Under the pieces are notes generated by a model. That model was not told where the DNA came from and did no database searches. It worked only from the letters and a program-made list of their open reading frames with translations. Source: Psettodes erumei (taxonomy: Eukaryota > Chordata > Actinopteri > Pleuronectiformes > Psettodidae). From it: a stretch of 64,000 bases of DNA. Position numbers and translations under genes: made by a program. This document shows, one piece after another, positions 11,100-22,525 of the stretch. Where the stretch lies: positions 122,211-186,210 of the forward strand of contig JAFBJZ010000760.1 in assembly GCA_016785225.1 (NCBI GenBank), read 5' to 3'. How positions within the stretch are numbered: position 1 is the first letter of the stretch; every line of letters begins with the position of its first letter.

Positions 11100-12519
11100 T
11101 TATATACTGAAGTAATGGTGTAAAAGCAGCAGGTATGCAATGCAGGCCAATAATGCAATAAGTTAATTTAATTATAGCCCAGTCTGTTCACTGTAAGTGC
11201 TGCTGCTAATGGAGAAGATGCTTGATAGAGGATATACATTATTTTTCAGTTGCAAAAGCTTAGATAAATTAAATATGAATGCATTTTTGGTACAGTACTG
11301 ACTGGAAACATTCTCAGCACAACATCATTGATTTGCTGAAATCCAATTTGGAAATTCTTTTAGGATTAATGTTGGTAATCTGCCCCCACCCTCTCGTCCC
11401 CTGCCTCACATTTGCCCCTCTTGTAAGCTTATTGCATCAGGGCAAAGCCAGCAGCTGTGGTTTCTGAAGGACTTACCCCACCCTGGATTCTAAACAGTAA
11501 AACTTCACATGAATTATATCTGATTCTTTTTCTTGCAATGAGGTCTGACTCTCCATCATAATGAAATAAGTCAGGCGACATCTGACTGAATTAAGCAGAG
11601 ACTTAAACCAGGTGTGTTTTAGAGAAGCAGCTGTTTGTTTCCAACTGATGAAGTCCAATATTCAGTCTTTTATCTCTTGTTTGGTCTCCATAGACTTCTT
11701 AGGGAAACACCTTGCTTTAGCTGTTCAGTGTCCCACTGTGTATACAAGCTTGTCTCGAGCTGTGTCTTTCTGAGGAGGAACAGGACAGTGACTTTATCAA
11801 GGCTTCTTCATTGCACAACAGCCTGCCGCTGCCTGCCACTGCTGGATTGATGAGAGCCATGAGGCTGGATCAAAACATTATTTCATAGCCTGCAAAATCA
11901 AAATAAGGATCTAAAAGAAGCTCACATGCTCCATACATGCTTTATCCATATGAAAACTGATTTGGGGGAGATTCGAAATTAGTTTCATCAACAGTATATG
12001 CACTAAGTTTGGAATAAATTTGAGTAAGACACTGAGAACAGTAATTTGTTACTTGTAGTTTGTATTCCCCTCTCTTCTGGTTCTTCAGCCTGCCTCAGTG
12101 AGCAGTGCATTCTGACACCTCACTGTGGCAGCATTCAGTGCTTGGTTAACTATATGAGTAATGAGTGAAAAAGACTCATTTATCAAATCAGCTTCAACTC
12201 ATTGACTTCCTGATTCACATCTTTAAGACAGGAATGAGCTATGGTACAGCTTTTCTGCCCATTCCATAATCTAAGGAACATTAGTGAGACAAACAGCCCA
12301 CTGCAGTTCATGATTGGCTATATATCAGTAATGGTGTAGTTTGTCCTGTATTTTCTTGTCATAAGCAGCATTACAGTCACTGCCAGATGAAGGTTGTATA
12401 TTTGAATGCAATCTTTTCAGAATATTATTTTACATGAATTCATTTGCTTTTCAAATAATTTCATAAATACACTGTGTAATGAACATGGACATGAAATTTA
12501 TTAATGCTGTCAAAATGCA
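11100..12519. other. Non-coding stretch
   Basis: I see no gene or identifiable repeat. Confidence 0.45.
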
Positions 12520-12639
12520 GTGATATGGTAGAGTTACTTGTTTCTGTAAGTCGGCAGTGTAAAGAGTGTCATGCTTCACCTCTGTTCTGAATTTTTAGAT
12601 GTGAGAGTGCACTCTCGCCACTCTTGGAAAGTATGTGTA
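12520..12639 (+). repeat. 120-bp direct repeat, copy B
   Basis: Second copy of the block at 9701-9820, in the same orientation and 2.8 kb away. Similarity fades just outside both ends, so this looks like a short dispersed repeat or a local duplication rather than part of a long one. In this copy the near-palindrome GAGAGTGCACTCTC is better preserved than in copy A. Confidence 0.8.
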
Positions 12640-13827
12640 AATGTCTCCATTGTTTAAAGGTGGTACTCCATTCAGATAAATAACAGTGAAACACAAATGG
12701 CAAAAAAGTCCTTACCCGGTTAATAACCCGGTTATTAGCTCTGTTGTCTGTCGATTGTTCAGTATTTACAATGCCAGGCACAGATGATATGTAACAGGAT
12801 TTCTGAGTACTGAACTTAAAATTTGTGAAAAAAAATGAAAAAAAAGGTGTTATGCAGAAGTTGCTCTGAAGTCTCCCATAGGTTTTATGGTAGGTTGAAA
12901 TTTGGTGACCGTGAAGACCACAGCATATGATTCACAGGACATTTAGTCAAAAATCCAACTACATTTGCTTTGTCATGTATTTAAAAGTCCTTGGCTTTTT
13001 TCAAAGCTGCAGTATATTCTAGTAACACATAAAAGGCAGGGTCTTGCCTCAAATAAAGATGGAGCTCATTCAGACAGTCCTAAAACTGAATCAAACATGA
13101 AGGAAAGACAGACAATTACCCCCTAACTTACTTTTCTGTTCCATACTTCCTGTTTTTGCTTTTTCTTTTTGTTTTTGTTATTGTGTAGGCCTTCACAGAC
13201 ACAGCTCACAATAATCTCACTAAAACGGATGCCATCCTTTCAGTACTGAGCGCAGTAGATGACTCATGCCTTATTTAACAAGACGGCCTCTCTGAACGAG
13301 TTCAGCTGGCAAAATAGATGAGGAGCTCTTGAGAAAATGAGAACAGAGGAAATGTAAAATGGAGGAGAGTCAGTAGGTTGTCTTCCACCCCCACCCCTCT
13401 CAGCTTTTGGCACAAGGAGATGCTGGCCCTCGCACTCGCACCTAACAGGGTGCTCTCTGTCTGAGGAGACTTTTTGTCCCCACTGGATATGAGACTACGG
13501 CCAAAATGAGATGCAGGGAAATGCAATGTGACAGCAGCTGCAACAGCTATAGGGGAGGCTGGTGGAGTATGCATCACAGAGATTTGAGGATTGTATGTGT
13601 GTGCGGTCAGGGGGAGGGGTGGAGAGGAAAAAAATGCCAGTGGGGCATCCAAGGCAAACCTGGTTGAGTTTGGCATTCAAGCCAGGAGTCCTGCAAAGGT
13701 GTTCCAAAATAAAGATGACAAAGGTTATTATGAACTGGTCAAGGACACAGAACCCAAGTTGGTCCAGGTTGGGATAAGCAATTAATGAAGATAGTGAGGA
13801 TTTTAAGCATTCAAGATGATTGCATTG
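12640..13827. other. Non-coding stretch
   Basis: No gene recognised. ORFs at 13302-13836 on the minus strand are in unrelated overlapping frames without motifs. Confidence 0.45.
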
Positions 13828-14185
13828 GGGCAGCAATGTGGTGCAGTGGTTAGCACTGTTGCCTCACACTACGAAAGTTCTTGGTCCGAACCCCAGTTCA
13901 TTCGGGTCCTTTCTGTGTGGAGTTTGTATGTTCTCCCTGTGTCTGTGTGGGTTTTCTCCAGATACACCAGCTTCCTCCCACTCCACCAAAAACATGCAGG
14001 TTAGGTTGATTGGTGACTGTAAATTGTGAGTGTGAAGGGTTGTTTGTCTGTATACATCAGTCATGTGATAGATTGGTGATCAGTCCAGGGTGTACCCTGC
14101 CCTCATCAAATGTCAGCTGGGATTGGCTCCAGCATCCACAGAACCCTACATGGATAAGCAGCATTGAAAATGGGTGGAGGGACAG
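13828..14185 (+). repeat. tRNA-like SINE or dispersed fish repeat
   Basis: It starts with GTGGTGCAGTGGTTAGCAC, which resembles a pol III A box. A B-box-like GGTCCGAACCCC lies about 45 nt later. The body has the widely repeated order GTGTGGAGTTTG, ATGTTCTCCCTGTGTCTG, CTTCCTCCCA, AAAACATGCAGGTTAGG, TCAGCTGGGATTGGCTCCAGC and a GATAAGC...AAAATGGGTGGA end. It is diverged, with several indels. Confidence 0.7.
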
Positions 14186-16512
14186 AATTGGGGCAACCGT
14201 TTGATCCAGAGGTACTACTGACATAGTTGAAGAGCAGGAAGAATATCCTCAGTTCCCCACATGACGAAATGAAGATGTGAGTAAAATGTGAATCTAGCAA
14301 TATCTGACGGTAGAATGATGGATGAATTCAGTGACTATCGGAAATGCTGGCTATGCATTTATGGAAGTGCTACAGAATATTATAGGGACACTAATTGTGT
14401 GTAAATGTATCTTTTTGGGGTTGTTGACATGCTGGTGTGGTAGCTAATGGTTGTTGGGTGCTAGGGTTAGGAATGACTATGTGGATGTCTGTAAATTCTT
14501 CTTAGTGTGGCTTGTATGTGTAGGTCTGTGTTCATGTTTGAAAGTTCAGGTTTTGGGTAGGGCTGGGATCCACAATTGTGTGTACACCTATGTGTGTCAA
14601 GGAAGCTTGTAAATGTGTGTAAAAATGTAGATGATGGACTGATGTTGCGCTAACATGCAGGAGGATGTTTATTAACTTTTCATTTATCTGTATTTTTTCC
14701 TATGACTGTGTTTTCCTGTGTATGCTGTTGTCAACAGGAGTTGAGGCAGGAGACGCTCGAAACCCCTCACAACCCCCTAAAACCATTTCCCAGTCAGTTG
14801 TCCAATTTCCACACAACTTGGTTTGTGCCCTGACTGCATTCCTGCTATGGTTGCTGACCTGAGATGTTAGATACAATACAATACACAAAAGCTTGTGGTC
14901 TCTCTGGGTGGAGGAGGCAGGGTTGACTATTTATTTGACACTAATGGTTTTCATAATGGTGGAGGGGACTATTTGAGTGAACCCTAGCTGTCTTTGGAAA
15001 AACCCTCAGTCCACCTAATTACACTTGCAGCACTCTTGATAATCCCTACTTTTCTCTCTCTCTCTGTCACAAGCCACCCTCAGTGTTTTTCTGTCATTAT
15101 GATTGTATTTTTGCAGGGTTACTGCTCAGCCAGATAACATATCTTGTTACAGGGGGAAAGCTCAGGGGAGTTGTTGGAACAAATGTATGGGAAGGATTAG
15201 GAGAGCTTTCTGAGTCTGACCATCTTTCCCCATGTGTCAGGTTGTTGTATCGGCATGCTGCAATGATTTCTTGTTTTTTTATTTCTTTCCTGCCACAGGT
15301 GAAACCTCTTTGGGAAAGTATCCAGGAAGATGATGGTCAACGTTACAAAAATATGTCACAACAAAGTCATACATAAGGTGGGTTATGACCCAAGAACAGC
15401 AGCAGTGAAAGCATATCATCCACCCATCCACCACAAAGACCTGCACAACTTCCTGTGTCATGACTAACCAGTACCAGTGAACTCAGAATGCAGAATATTT
15501 GCATGTGAATGTGATTCTTGTGGGACTGGATTAACAAGCAGTCTAATAATTAAGATGCTGTAATTATTTAGCAGTGAAACCTTGTCCCTTACATTGCCCT
15601 GACCGAGAAAGGTGTAGGAAGACGAAGCAAGACAATTATCAGCATGAACTGTAATCAGTGCATAATTTTAATTTGAATTGAAAGCAATATTTAATGGTTA
15701 CATTTGTAAAACTTTGATGTTTTGATAATACACTTTTTTTGAGTCAGGACATGATCACAAGTCCTGAGATGTAACTTCATTATTGAAGGTGAATTACTCA
15801 GGGACTGAAGGCTTTTTACATTTGACATAGCAAAGCATAATAAATTGCCTGAGGCAAATCCTTTAAGGCAACTGGTCAGAAACACATTCTGTTTCTTGCT
15901 TCCAAAGAGTTCACTTCCAAAACCTCATTTAAGGAATAAAGAAGGTTGAATTGGGGCTATTAGTTTTGTAGAATTACTACAAAAACATCTGTTCTCCCAG
16001 TGTTACCTGAGGGTCTGACTGTTTCAGAAAACACAATTACTTCCATCCCATAACCAACATGAAATTCTCATGGAATATTAACTACCTTGGCAAGTACAAC
16101 AGACCACATTTAGAGTGAGTTGTTACTAAGTGTTGCTCAGGTTCAAGGCAACTGATGATCTAATTGTCAGTAACATTTTCTAAATTCACTTAACGTGTGA
16201 TGCCCTGTTAGATTGTGTTACTATGGTTGACTAAGTGTGGCCACGGCAGAATGGTTTCTCTGATTTAGGTGATATTCTGAGTTTGTTGTATAAATTAGGA
16301 TTTCCCATCTAAGTTTTGTATTATAATTCTGTATGTATTGGTTTTACAGATTCTTGGCTTCTCCAACTGTAATTATTGGAATTGCAATTAAAATATAAAC
16401 AACATTGACAGGGTTTTTTTTTTTTCCTCTTTGAACTATCATGTCACATTACGGTTTGAGTTGATATGTTGATGTCTTGGTCAAAGTAAGTCAACTTATT
16501 TGAATGGCTCGA
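14186..16512. other. Non-coding stretch
   Basis: No gene recognised. There is a run of GTGTGTAAATG-like words around 14390-14620. Confidence 0.45.
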
Positions 16513-16960
16513 TATACACCAATCAGCCACAACATTAAAGCCACCTGACAAATATTGTGTTGGTCCCCTTCTTGCCACAACATTAAAGCCACCTGACTAA
16601 TATTGTGTTGGTCCCCTTCTTGCCACAACATTAAAGCCACCTGACTAATATTGTGTTGGTCCCCTTCTTGCCACAACAACAGCCCTGACCCATTGGGACA
16701 TGGACATGGGACCTATGTGGGTGTCTGTGGTGTGTGGCACCAGGACATTGGCAGCCGATCCTTTGGGTCCTACAGGTTGTTGGTTGGATCCTATATGCAT
16801 CTGGTTTGTTTCTCACATCTCACAGTTGCTCGCTCAAACTTTTAGCAGATCAATCTGCAGAGATTAGGGACTGGGTGAACACTGTTGGCTCTTTGTTCTG
16901 TTCCTCACAGAGATCATACCTGATGCAACCTGCACCGCCAGGGCCCTTTTCTGTCAATGA
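16513..16960 (-). mobile_element. Terminal fragment of a Tc1-like transposon
   Basis: It begins TACACCAATCAGCCACAACATTAAA, matching the terminal inverted repeat of a common fish Tc1 family. The following DNA, read on the minus strand, corresponds to the transposase C-terminal tail up to about 16850 and then fades. No catalytic motif remains. The end is altered by an internal 48-bp triplication. Confidence 0.6.
16526..16669. repeat. Tandem repeat, 3 x 48 bp, inside a Tc1 end
   Basis: Three full units start at 16526, 16574 and 16622, each beginning GCCACAACATTAAAGCC and ending GGTCCCCTTCTT, with a partial fourth (GCCACAAC) at 16670. The units differ by only one or two bases. The unit is the terminal inverted repeat region of the Tc1 fragment, so the transposon end itself has been amplified in place. 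Confidence 0.9.
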
Positions 16961-18790
16961 GTGTTTTGTTGCTTAAGCGTGCAAAACATTGCCAGATGTA
17001 AATATTAGCTTATAAAATGTTGGGGGGGGGGTTATAAATTCATTAGTGATGAAAGTGGAGAGCTGAAGGGGCAGGGACATGCAACAAAGATATGGTATGG
17101 AACTAGGAAAATTGTGGTTCCTCATCTGTGTTGGCAACACATTATAAAAATATAACATTATAGTGTTTAATATGAACAATTCACTTAACCCCTCACATCC
17201 CACTGCACTCCTCAAATTTGCAGTGTCTTCCCTACAATTGTACATGCCTGGTGAGCCAGAAGGCCAACAAGATTCCCTGCAGGCCAAAATTTTTTGAAAA
17301 AATGAGATAGGGATCCTCTGTCCTGCACTGCTATGAAACATGCAGATGTAATATCAGAAAGACAAAAACAAAAGTATTAGTAGAAAAGTCCGTTAGTCTG
17401 TAAGGGCTTTAAATCAACCTCTCTGCTACCACTGCTGTCCCAGTCCTTTTTAGTTATTGCAGAAGGAGAGTGCAATGTATGGGATGCATGTTCGCTAACT
17501 GTGAATTTTACACCACCAAAAAAGAGCTTTAAGATGGAGGATGTACAACCAATCATATTAACTTTTTTCTCTGAAACTGTGGAGCTAAGCAAAACAACAG
17601 ATAGGGAAGAGGGGATAAGGACAGAAGTGGGAGGAGTAACAAAAGTAAGGGACACTTGGTTTGAACTTTGTCTTAATGGGCTCTACACAGAAGACCAGTT
17701 AAGCAAGGGGTTGCTAAATACTTACAATTTAATTGTCTTGGAACACTGATTATAAATGAATCAATCTGGAACACTGTGGACTGCAATATAGGTGAAAGCA
17801 GACTACTTATCTTATGAGACTGAAAATGTAAAACTGTTAGTTTGCTGTCTACAACTACACTACAACTATTACTGTGACTGCTGCTATTACTAACAGTTGT
17901 ATTCATATTGTCGCAAATGCCCCAATTATTACTGCTGGGAGTGACAGTAAACACATTTTGAAAAATGTGGAGAATTGTTTATCTTGTTTAATTATTTCTG
18001 CTGATATTTCTGAAGCAGAAGCAATTCAAAAGCACACTCCCAGTTTGACAAGTCTGTCTAAAGACTCACCGCCCCACTACAGCTACTGGGCATCTGCAAC
18101 ACCCACCAAAAGGCATCACCTTCTCTGAATACAGGCTGAATGGATTTATAATCATAGAAAACTATTAGCCAACAGTATTTGCCAGTATTTGCTCACAAAC
18201 TTCACAGAGCCAACATGGTCCATGAAGTTATCCATCTGCAGAAATGTAAATGCATGCAACTTCGTGACACTCCTCCCTCTCTGTCACTGCCACTGACTGA
18301 CTGACAGGGGTAACCTACAACAATAGTTGCAAAAACAACAGGCTGGATACACTGTGAACTATAGTTGGGAGCAAATGTACAGAGCCCCAGAGTGGTCACA
18401 GAGAATAAGAAAATATATAATGAGGCCGTATTTTACTGCAATGAGTGCTGGAAAATGTATTACTGCAATTTTCAGGATCTCACAACTTCCTGCAGCATTG
18501 ATCAACACACTCTTCCGATCGTGGCAAGGTGTGGTTAAGATTTAACAGGGTATTTATGTTGCCTGTGGGGAGGCAATATCTCAAAGACTAATGTTCATCT
18601 CTTGTTTACAGTAAGAGCTGCAGATTATTGAACAAGAAAGACTGTAAAAGGATAGCCTGCAGTATGCAAAAAGTGCACTGATATGTGTCTGTAGCAAACC
18701 CCCACCAACACCACAACCAACACCACCACTATTCAAATGTGAGTATATGCTGTATACATATATGTACTGCCACATTTCTTGTTTAGGGTA
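16961..18790. other. Non-coding stretch
   Basis: No gene or element identified. ORFs are short and motif-free. Confidence 0.45.
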
Positions 18791-18868
18791 CTGAGTTTTA
18801 GCTGGTGGACAGGTAAACTGACATTATCCTGTAAGATGACTTGATAAATTTGGGAATTCATTGGTTCC
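18791..18868 (-). repeat. Small Tc1 fragment
   Basis: The words TTTTAGCTGGTGGACAGG and GACTTGATAAATTTGGGAATTC match, in order, a segment of the same Tc1 family as the remnant at 5820-6915. No open frame is left. Confidence 0.45.
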
Positions 18869-19372
18869 TAGGTTCCTATTTTAATTTATTATATTTTCAT
18901 TCATGTTTAGCATTGTGCTTTTGTAGTCACTTTACCTCGTCATCCATTTAAAGGGTAAGTAATGCATCATCTCTATTCACAGTACAGACAATATGTCTGA
19001 ATGATACTATAAATATCTACACTATTGAAGATACAGTAAGTTTGTAGACCATTCCAGCTTCTTGTTAATCAAAAACATTTGAATGTATCTCTTTTTTGCA
19101 GCTCAGTTTTTCTCAGCTGCTGTGAACCAACTAAGGCCAGGTTTACACTGCAGCCTGAAGTGACCCAAATCCGATTTTTTCGCCCCTGTGCTGTGATGGC
19201 CCAGGATGGGCGTGGCTTTCCACCAGGTGTGCAACTCTTCAGGAATCCCCTTGCGCTGTTTTCCTCGCTGGTACTCAATAAAAACTCGAACTGTGTGTCT
19301 CTGGTCTCCTGTGCCTTTTGGTCCAAAAGCACCGCCGTGTCATGTGCGATCTGTATCCGATCTTTTAATGAC

Positions 19373-20282
19373 TAGTGATGGGAAGTCCGGCTCTTTTTAG
19401 AGAACCGGCTCTTTCGGCTCGGCTCACTAAAAAGAGCCGGCTCTTTCGGCTCCCAAACGGCTCTTCAGATTTTTTTGTTGCTTTAATCGATATATTACCA
19501 ATAATAATGTAACATTATGCACAAAATGAATTAATAATTAATTTTAAAAAATGTATTATACTACTATAATAACCTTTTTTTCACTCTACAGTGAACTTTT
19601 AACTAATTTAAATTTTAACTGTTTTATACAAAGCAACTTTAAAGTCAAGCAAAACAGAATCCCTGAAAAACACACGACACAACAAAATGTAAATTAAAAA
19701 TATTTACTTTTCAGTGCAACAACAAATGAAAGATGCTGTTGACACTGCAGCAGCAGCAGGAGCAGCAGCAACAGTTACAGATGACACACTGGCACCTTCA
19801 TTAATACCAGGTTCAACTGGTCGCTTCTCCAGTGGAACTGTTGGGTGGACAGTTCTCAGGTGCCTGTGGAGGTTGTTGGTTGAGCCGGCTCTATATGAAA
19901 TTTTTGTCTTGCAGACAATGCACTCTGCTTTGGAGCCATCAATATAATTAAAATGAGTCCAAATTTGGCTCCTTTTCCTGCTTTGACTCATTTCTTTTTT
20001 ACTTACTTTCTTTCTTTTTGTCCTCCGTATTGCACTCTCTCTCCTCTCTTGACCCGTTCCTGTGCTCACTGTGCTGCTGCTGTGTGTGTGTACCAGGCTG
20101 CCGCCCCTCCCCCCTCTACTCAGCGCACTAAGCAGCGCAGACACAGAGACGACACCACGCATATTGACCAATCACGTGCGCCTTCAAGAGAAAAAAAAGC
20201 GTCTCGAAGGGAGCCGGCTCCCGTCGTTCACTTCAAAGAGCCGGCTCATAGAGCCGTTACGTTCGCGAACGACACATCACTA
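19373..20282 (-). mobile_element. hAT element, copy 1, encoding only a BED finger
   Basis: This 910-bp element has ends TAGTGATGGGAAGTCC and GACACATCACTA and is flanked by a perfect 8-bp target duplication, TTAATGAC (19365-19372 and 20283-20290), diagnostic of hAT transposition. Subterminal regions carry repeated AGAGCCGGCTC words on both sides, probable transposase binding sites. It lacks room for a hAT catalytic domain, so it must have moved using a transposase supplied elsewhere. A second copy is at 45129-46007. Confidence 0.9.
19704..20171 (-). CDS. Stand-alone BED zinc-finger ORF in hAT copy 1
   Basis: The 155-residue frame has a basic region (RRTKRKKVSKKE) at about residues 49-60. A BED finger follows: SQIWTHFNYIDGSKAECIVC, then a C, then LHRHLRTVHP supplying the two histidines. 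The C-terminal tail is Ala/Val-rich. BED fingers bind DNA in hAT transposases and ZBED host factors. No DDE residues or dimerisation domain follow, and the stop is followed by AT-rich DNA. The identical protein is encoded by copy 2 at 45407-45874. The true start may be an internal ATG, such as the Met before SQSRKRSQ. It is either a truncated transposase or a DNA-binding product that could compete for hAT ends; the latter is inference. Confidence 0.6.
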   Translation of the reverse strand: MVNMRGVVSVSALLSALSRGGRGGSLVHTHSSSTVSTGTGQERRESAIRRTKRKKVSKKEMSQSRKRSQIWTHFNYIDGSKAECIVCKTKISYRAGSTNNLHRHLRTVHPTVPLEKRPVEPGINEGASVSSVTVAAAPAAAAVSTASFICCCTEK

Positions 20283-20918
20283 TTAATGACTGTCTGAACG
20301 ACACAGATCTGTTTTTTTCAAATGCGACCCAGGCCACTTGGATATGTGGTCCTGAAACCAATACATATCCGATCTTTTGACATGCGACTTCAGTCTGAAT
20401 GGCCAGGTCGCATTCATCCGACCAACATGTCATCAACAAGCCACAAATGCCGACACGTTTTCTCACTGAAATAGGCCACCGAAAATATGTTTCCTCCCAC
20501 GAGTGGTACAAGCAGCCACTCAGAGATGTACACAATGGTTCTTCTCGTAACATGAATATTTTTATGAACTGAGTGTCAGTAAAGTATAACATTTTTGTGC
20601 ATGTTCTGGCTCCGGAACACTTTGACATTGCCAGGTACTCCATGCTAGCTACTTTAGGCTTTAGGCTACTTCTGTAAAAAATGAGCACGCTCGATGTGTG
20701 TGACGTCGTCGTGTCCTCCAATGCGCATGCAGGACACTTGGGGCTTTTAAAGTTCACACCGGAGATCACATACAAGTTGCATTTAATTGGAAATTCAATT
20801 TGCAAAAAAATCAGATTTCACAAAAAATCAATTAATCAATTCTAAAATTAATTGAACATTAAGCCCTGCAGAATGAATCTAGTCTAAGCTATTCTTGACT
20901 ATTTGTTTTTATATTTTA

Positions 20919-21258
20919 GTCAGTGGGAAGAGAATAGAATAAAATGAAGAAGAACAGCAGGAAGAGATGAAAAAGATTGGAAATGTTGGCAGAGAGTTGC
21001 AGTTCTACACCCTCCCCACTGCACCCCAAAACCATCACTGTCATCATGCAGCTGTTCAGCAGCAGGTGAATGGTTCAGCTGGCCCCTCTACAACAGCTTT
21101 TCATTCTGTACACATAGTGGTGCCAACTCAAGCAATTTTGAACAGCTATTCAAATGATTCAAAATGTGACTATGGCAATGACAATGACTGCTCCCCACCC
21201 ATATGTGATGGATCAACTTTCATCAAAAACACCAATACTGAAAAAGGACATTGGTTGG
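20919..21258 (+). other. Candidate exon of unknown identity
   Basis: A pyrimidine-rich run ending TTTTATATTTTAG (20918) precedes, and GTAAGTAAG follows at about 21259, a strong donor. Between them one frame is open from 20943, giving a mixed-composition sequence with E/Q-rich start, KKIGNVGREL and a D/N/C-rich SKCDYGNDNDCSPP segment. An in-frame TAA at 20940-20942 near the 5' side argues against it unless the acceptor lies elsewhere or the copy is decayed. I do not recognise the family. Confidence 0.25.
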
Positions 21259-22525
21259 TAAGTAAGACAGTCTCAGTCCTTTCCCTGAGGAAGTGTATAC
21301 TCTTGATGGGAATTTGTTTGAATATCTGCTCTGTATTTGGATAATGTTGGGTGTGTTTTTGCATCTGGTCTACTGTATTTTTGTTGCCCACCTTGAATTT
21401 ATTTCATTTCAAAAGACAGAGTCTAGGTCAGCTAAGTGTTACACAGTAGGTAGGTTGGCACCTTTCACGGGGCTTTCTGGGGCCACCATTAGTGTGACCG
21501 TGAACTTGCTCATGCCAACATACATCTGAATTTTAATACCAATCTGCCATATATATTTCCCCATCCAAGGCATCTCTTCTGCAATGTGCCATGATGTCCA
21601 GACAGTCCAGAATAATTACTGTGCCCTGCCCAACCTGAAAGTGGCCATTGAAGAAAGGGGAATTAAGGGCAAGTGAGGAACGGTTCAGGAGCATGAGGGC
21701 AAGGAGAACCAGGGTGATAGCTACATACTTGCTGCAGTTATAGAAACATTTCTGATAAAAAGGGAAAAAAATGAAAAAGCAAGAGGGTAAAGAATTTTGA
21801 GCTGTCCATGGTTGCTTCAATCATATTTTTTTCCTTTTTTATCCATCTCAGTTTGTGTTCCTGATTTTTAAAGAATGCTGATATATCATCTTTTTTCCTC
21901 TGCTATAGGTAGCGCCACACAGAATTTAGGATGTCTATATTTGTTAGAGTCACTTCTTTTCTTTGGGTTGTCTTTATTTTTCGGCACATGTGGTTTTCCA
22001 CCATCTCATTCACTGCTCTCCTCCTCTTCAACTTCTTCAACATCTTTTTTTTGTTGGTCACTGTGTATCTCTACTTCAACATCATGATCCTGCGAAACAC
22101 AAAATTAAAATTAGCTTTTATCTTATTTCAGTGTCGGCAACAGAAAAGGAGTGGGAAGTAGTTGTAAAGGGATTCTAAGAGAAATGGAATTTTCCAAATT
22201 GCCTCTGTGTCCTCGATGGCAAACATATAGTGATCCAACCCCACTTTGCACAACCTCAACCTTCATGAATTACAAGCATGGATTTTCACTTGATTTGATG
22301 GCGCTGGGTGACAGCAGCTACAGATTTTTGTACTTGGATGTAGGTTGTAATGGCTGAATTTTTGATTGAGGAGTGTTTAAAGGTTGCACTCTAGGAGCCC
22401 TTAGAGAAAAGGAGAGCAAATATCGCTGTTCCAATACCACTTCTAGGAACAGAGCAACTGGCCCCATATACAGTGCTTGCAGATGAAGCACTCCCACCGA
22501 AGGACCATATCCTCAAACCCTAAGC

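Larger units (their letters stand above)
19133..20765. mobile_element. Unidentified DNA repeat hosting a nested hAT
   Basis: The left flank (19133-19372) starts AGGCCAGGTTTACACTGCAGCC and contains CCAAATCCGATTTTTTCG. The right flank (20291-20765) has ATGCGACCCAGGCCACTTGG, CGATCTTTTGACATGCGACTTCAGTCTGAA and ends near TTTTAAAGTTCACACC. GTTTACACTG at one end and AGTTCACACC at the other, plus CGATCTTTT on both sides of the hAT, suggest one older element split by it. I recall it as a common fish non-autonomous DNA repeat but cannot name the superfamily. Confidence 0.5.

Noticed and set aside
13831..13905. SINE head as a functional tRNA gene
   Set aside because: A- and B-box-like words are present, but no cloverleaf with paired acceptor and anticodon stems can be drawn.
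16491..16679. Periodic repeat as a CRISPR array
   Set aside because: Units are contiguous 48-bp tandem copies with no spacers and belong to a Tc1 end in a vertebrate genome.
21875..22178. Apparent membrane-spanning ORFs
   Set aside because: Hydrophobic residues come from T-rich DNA, three overlapping frames look equally good, and there is no family match.
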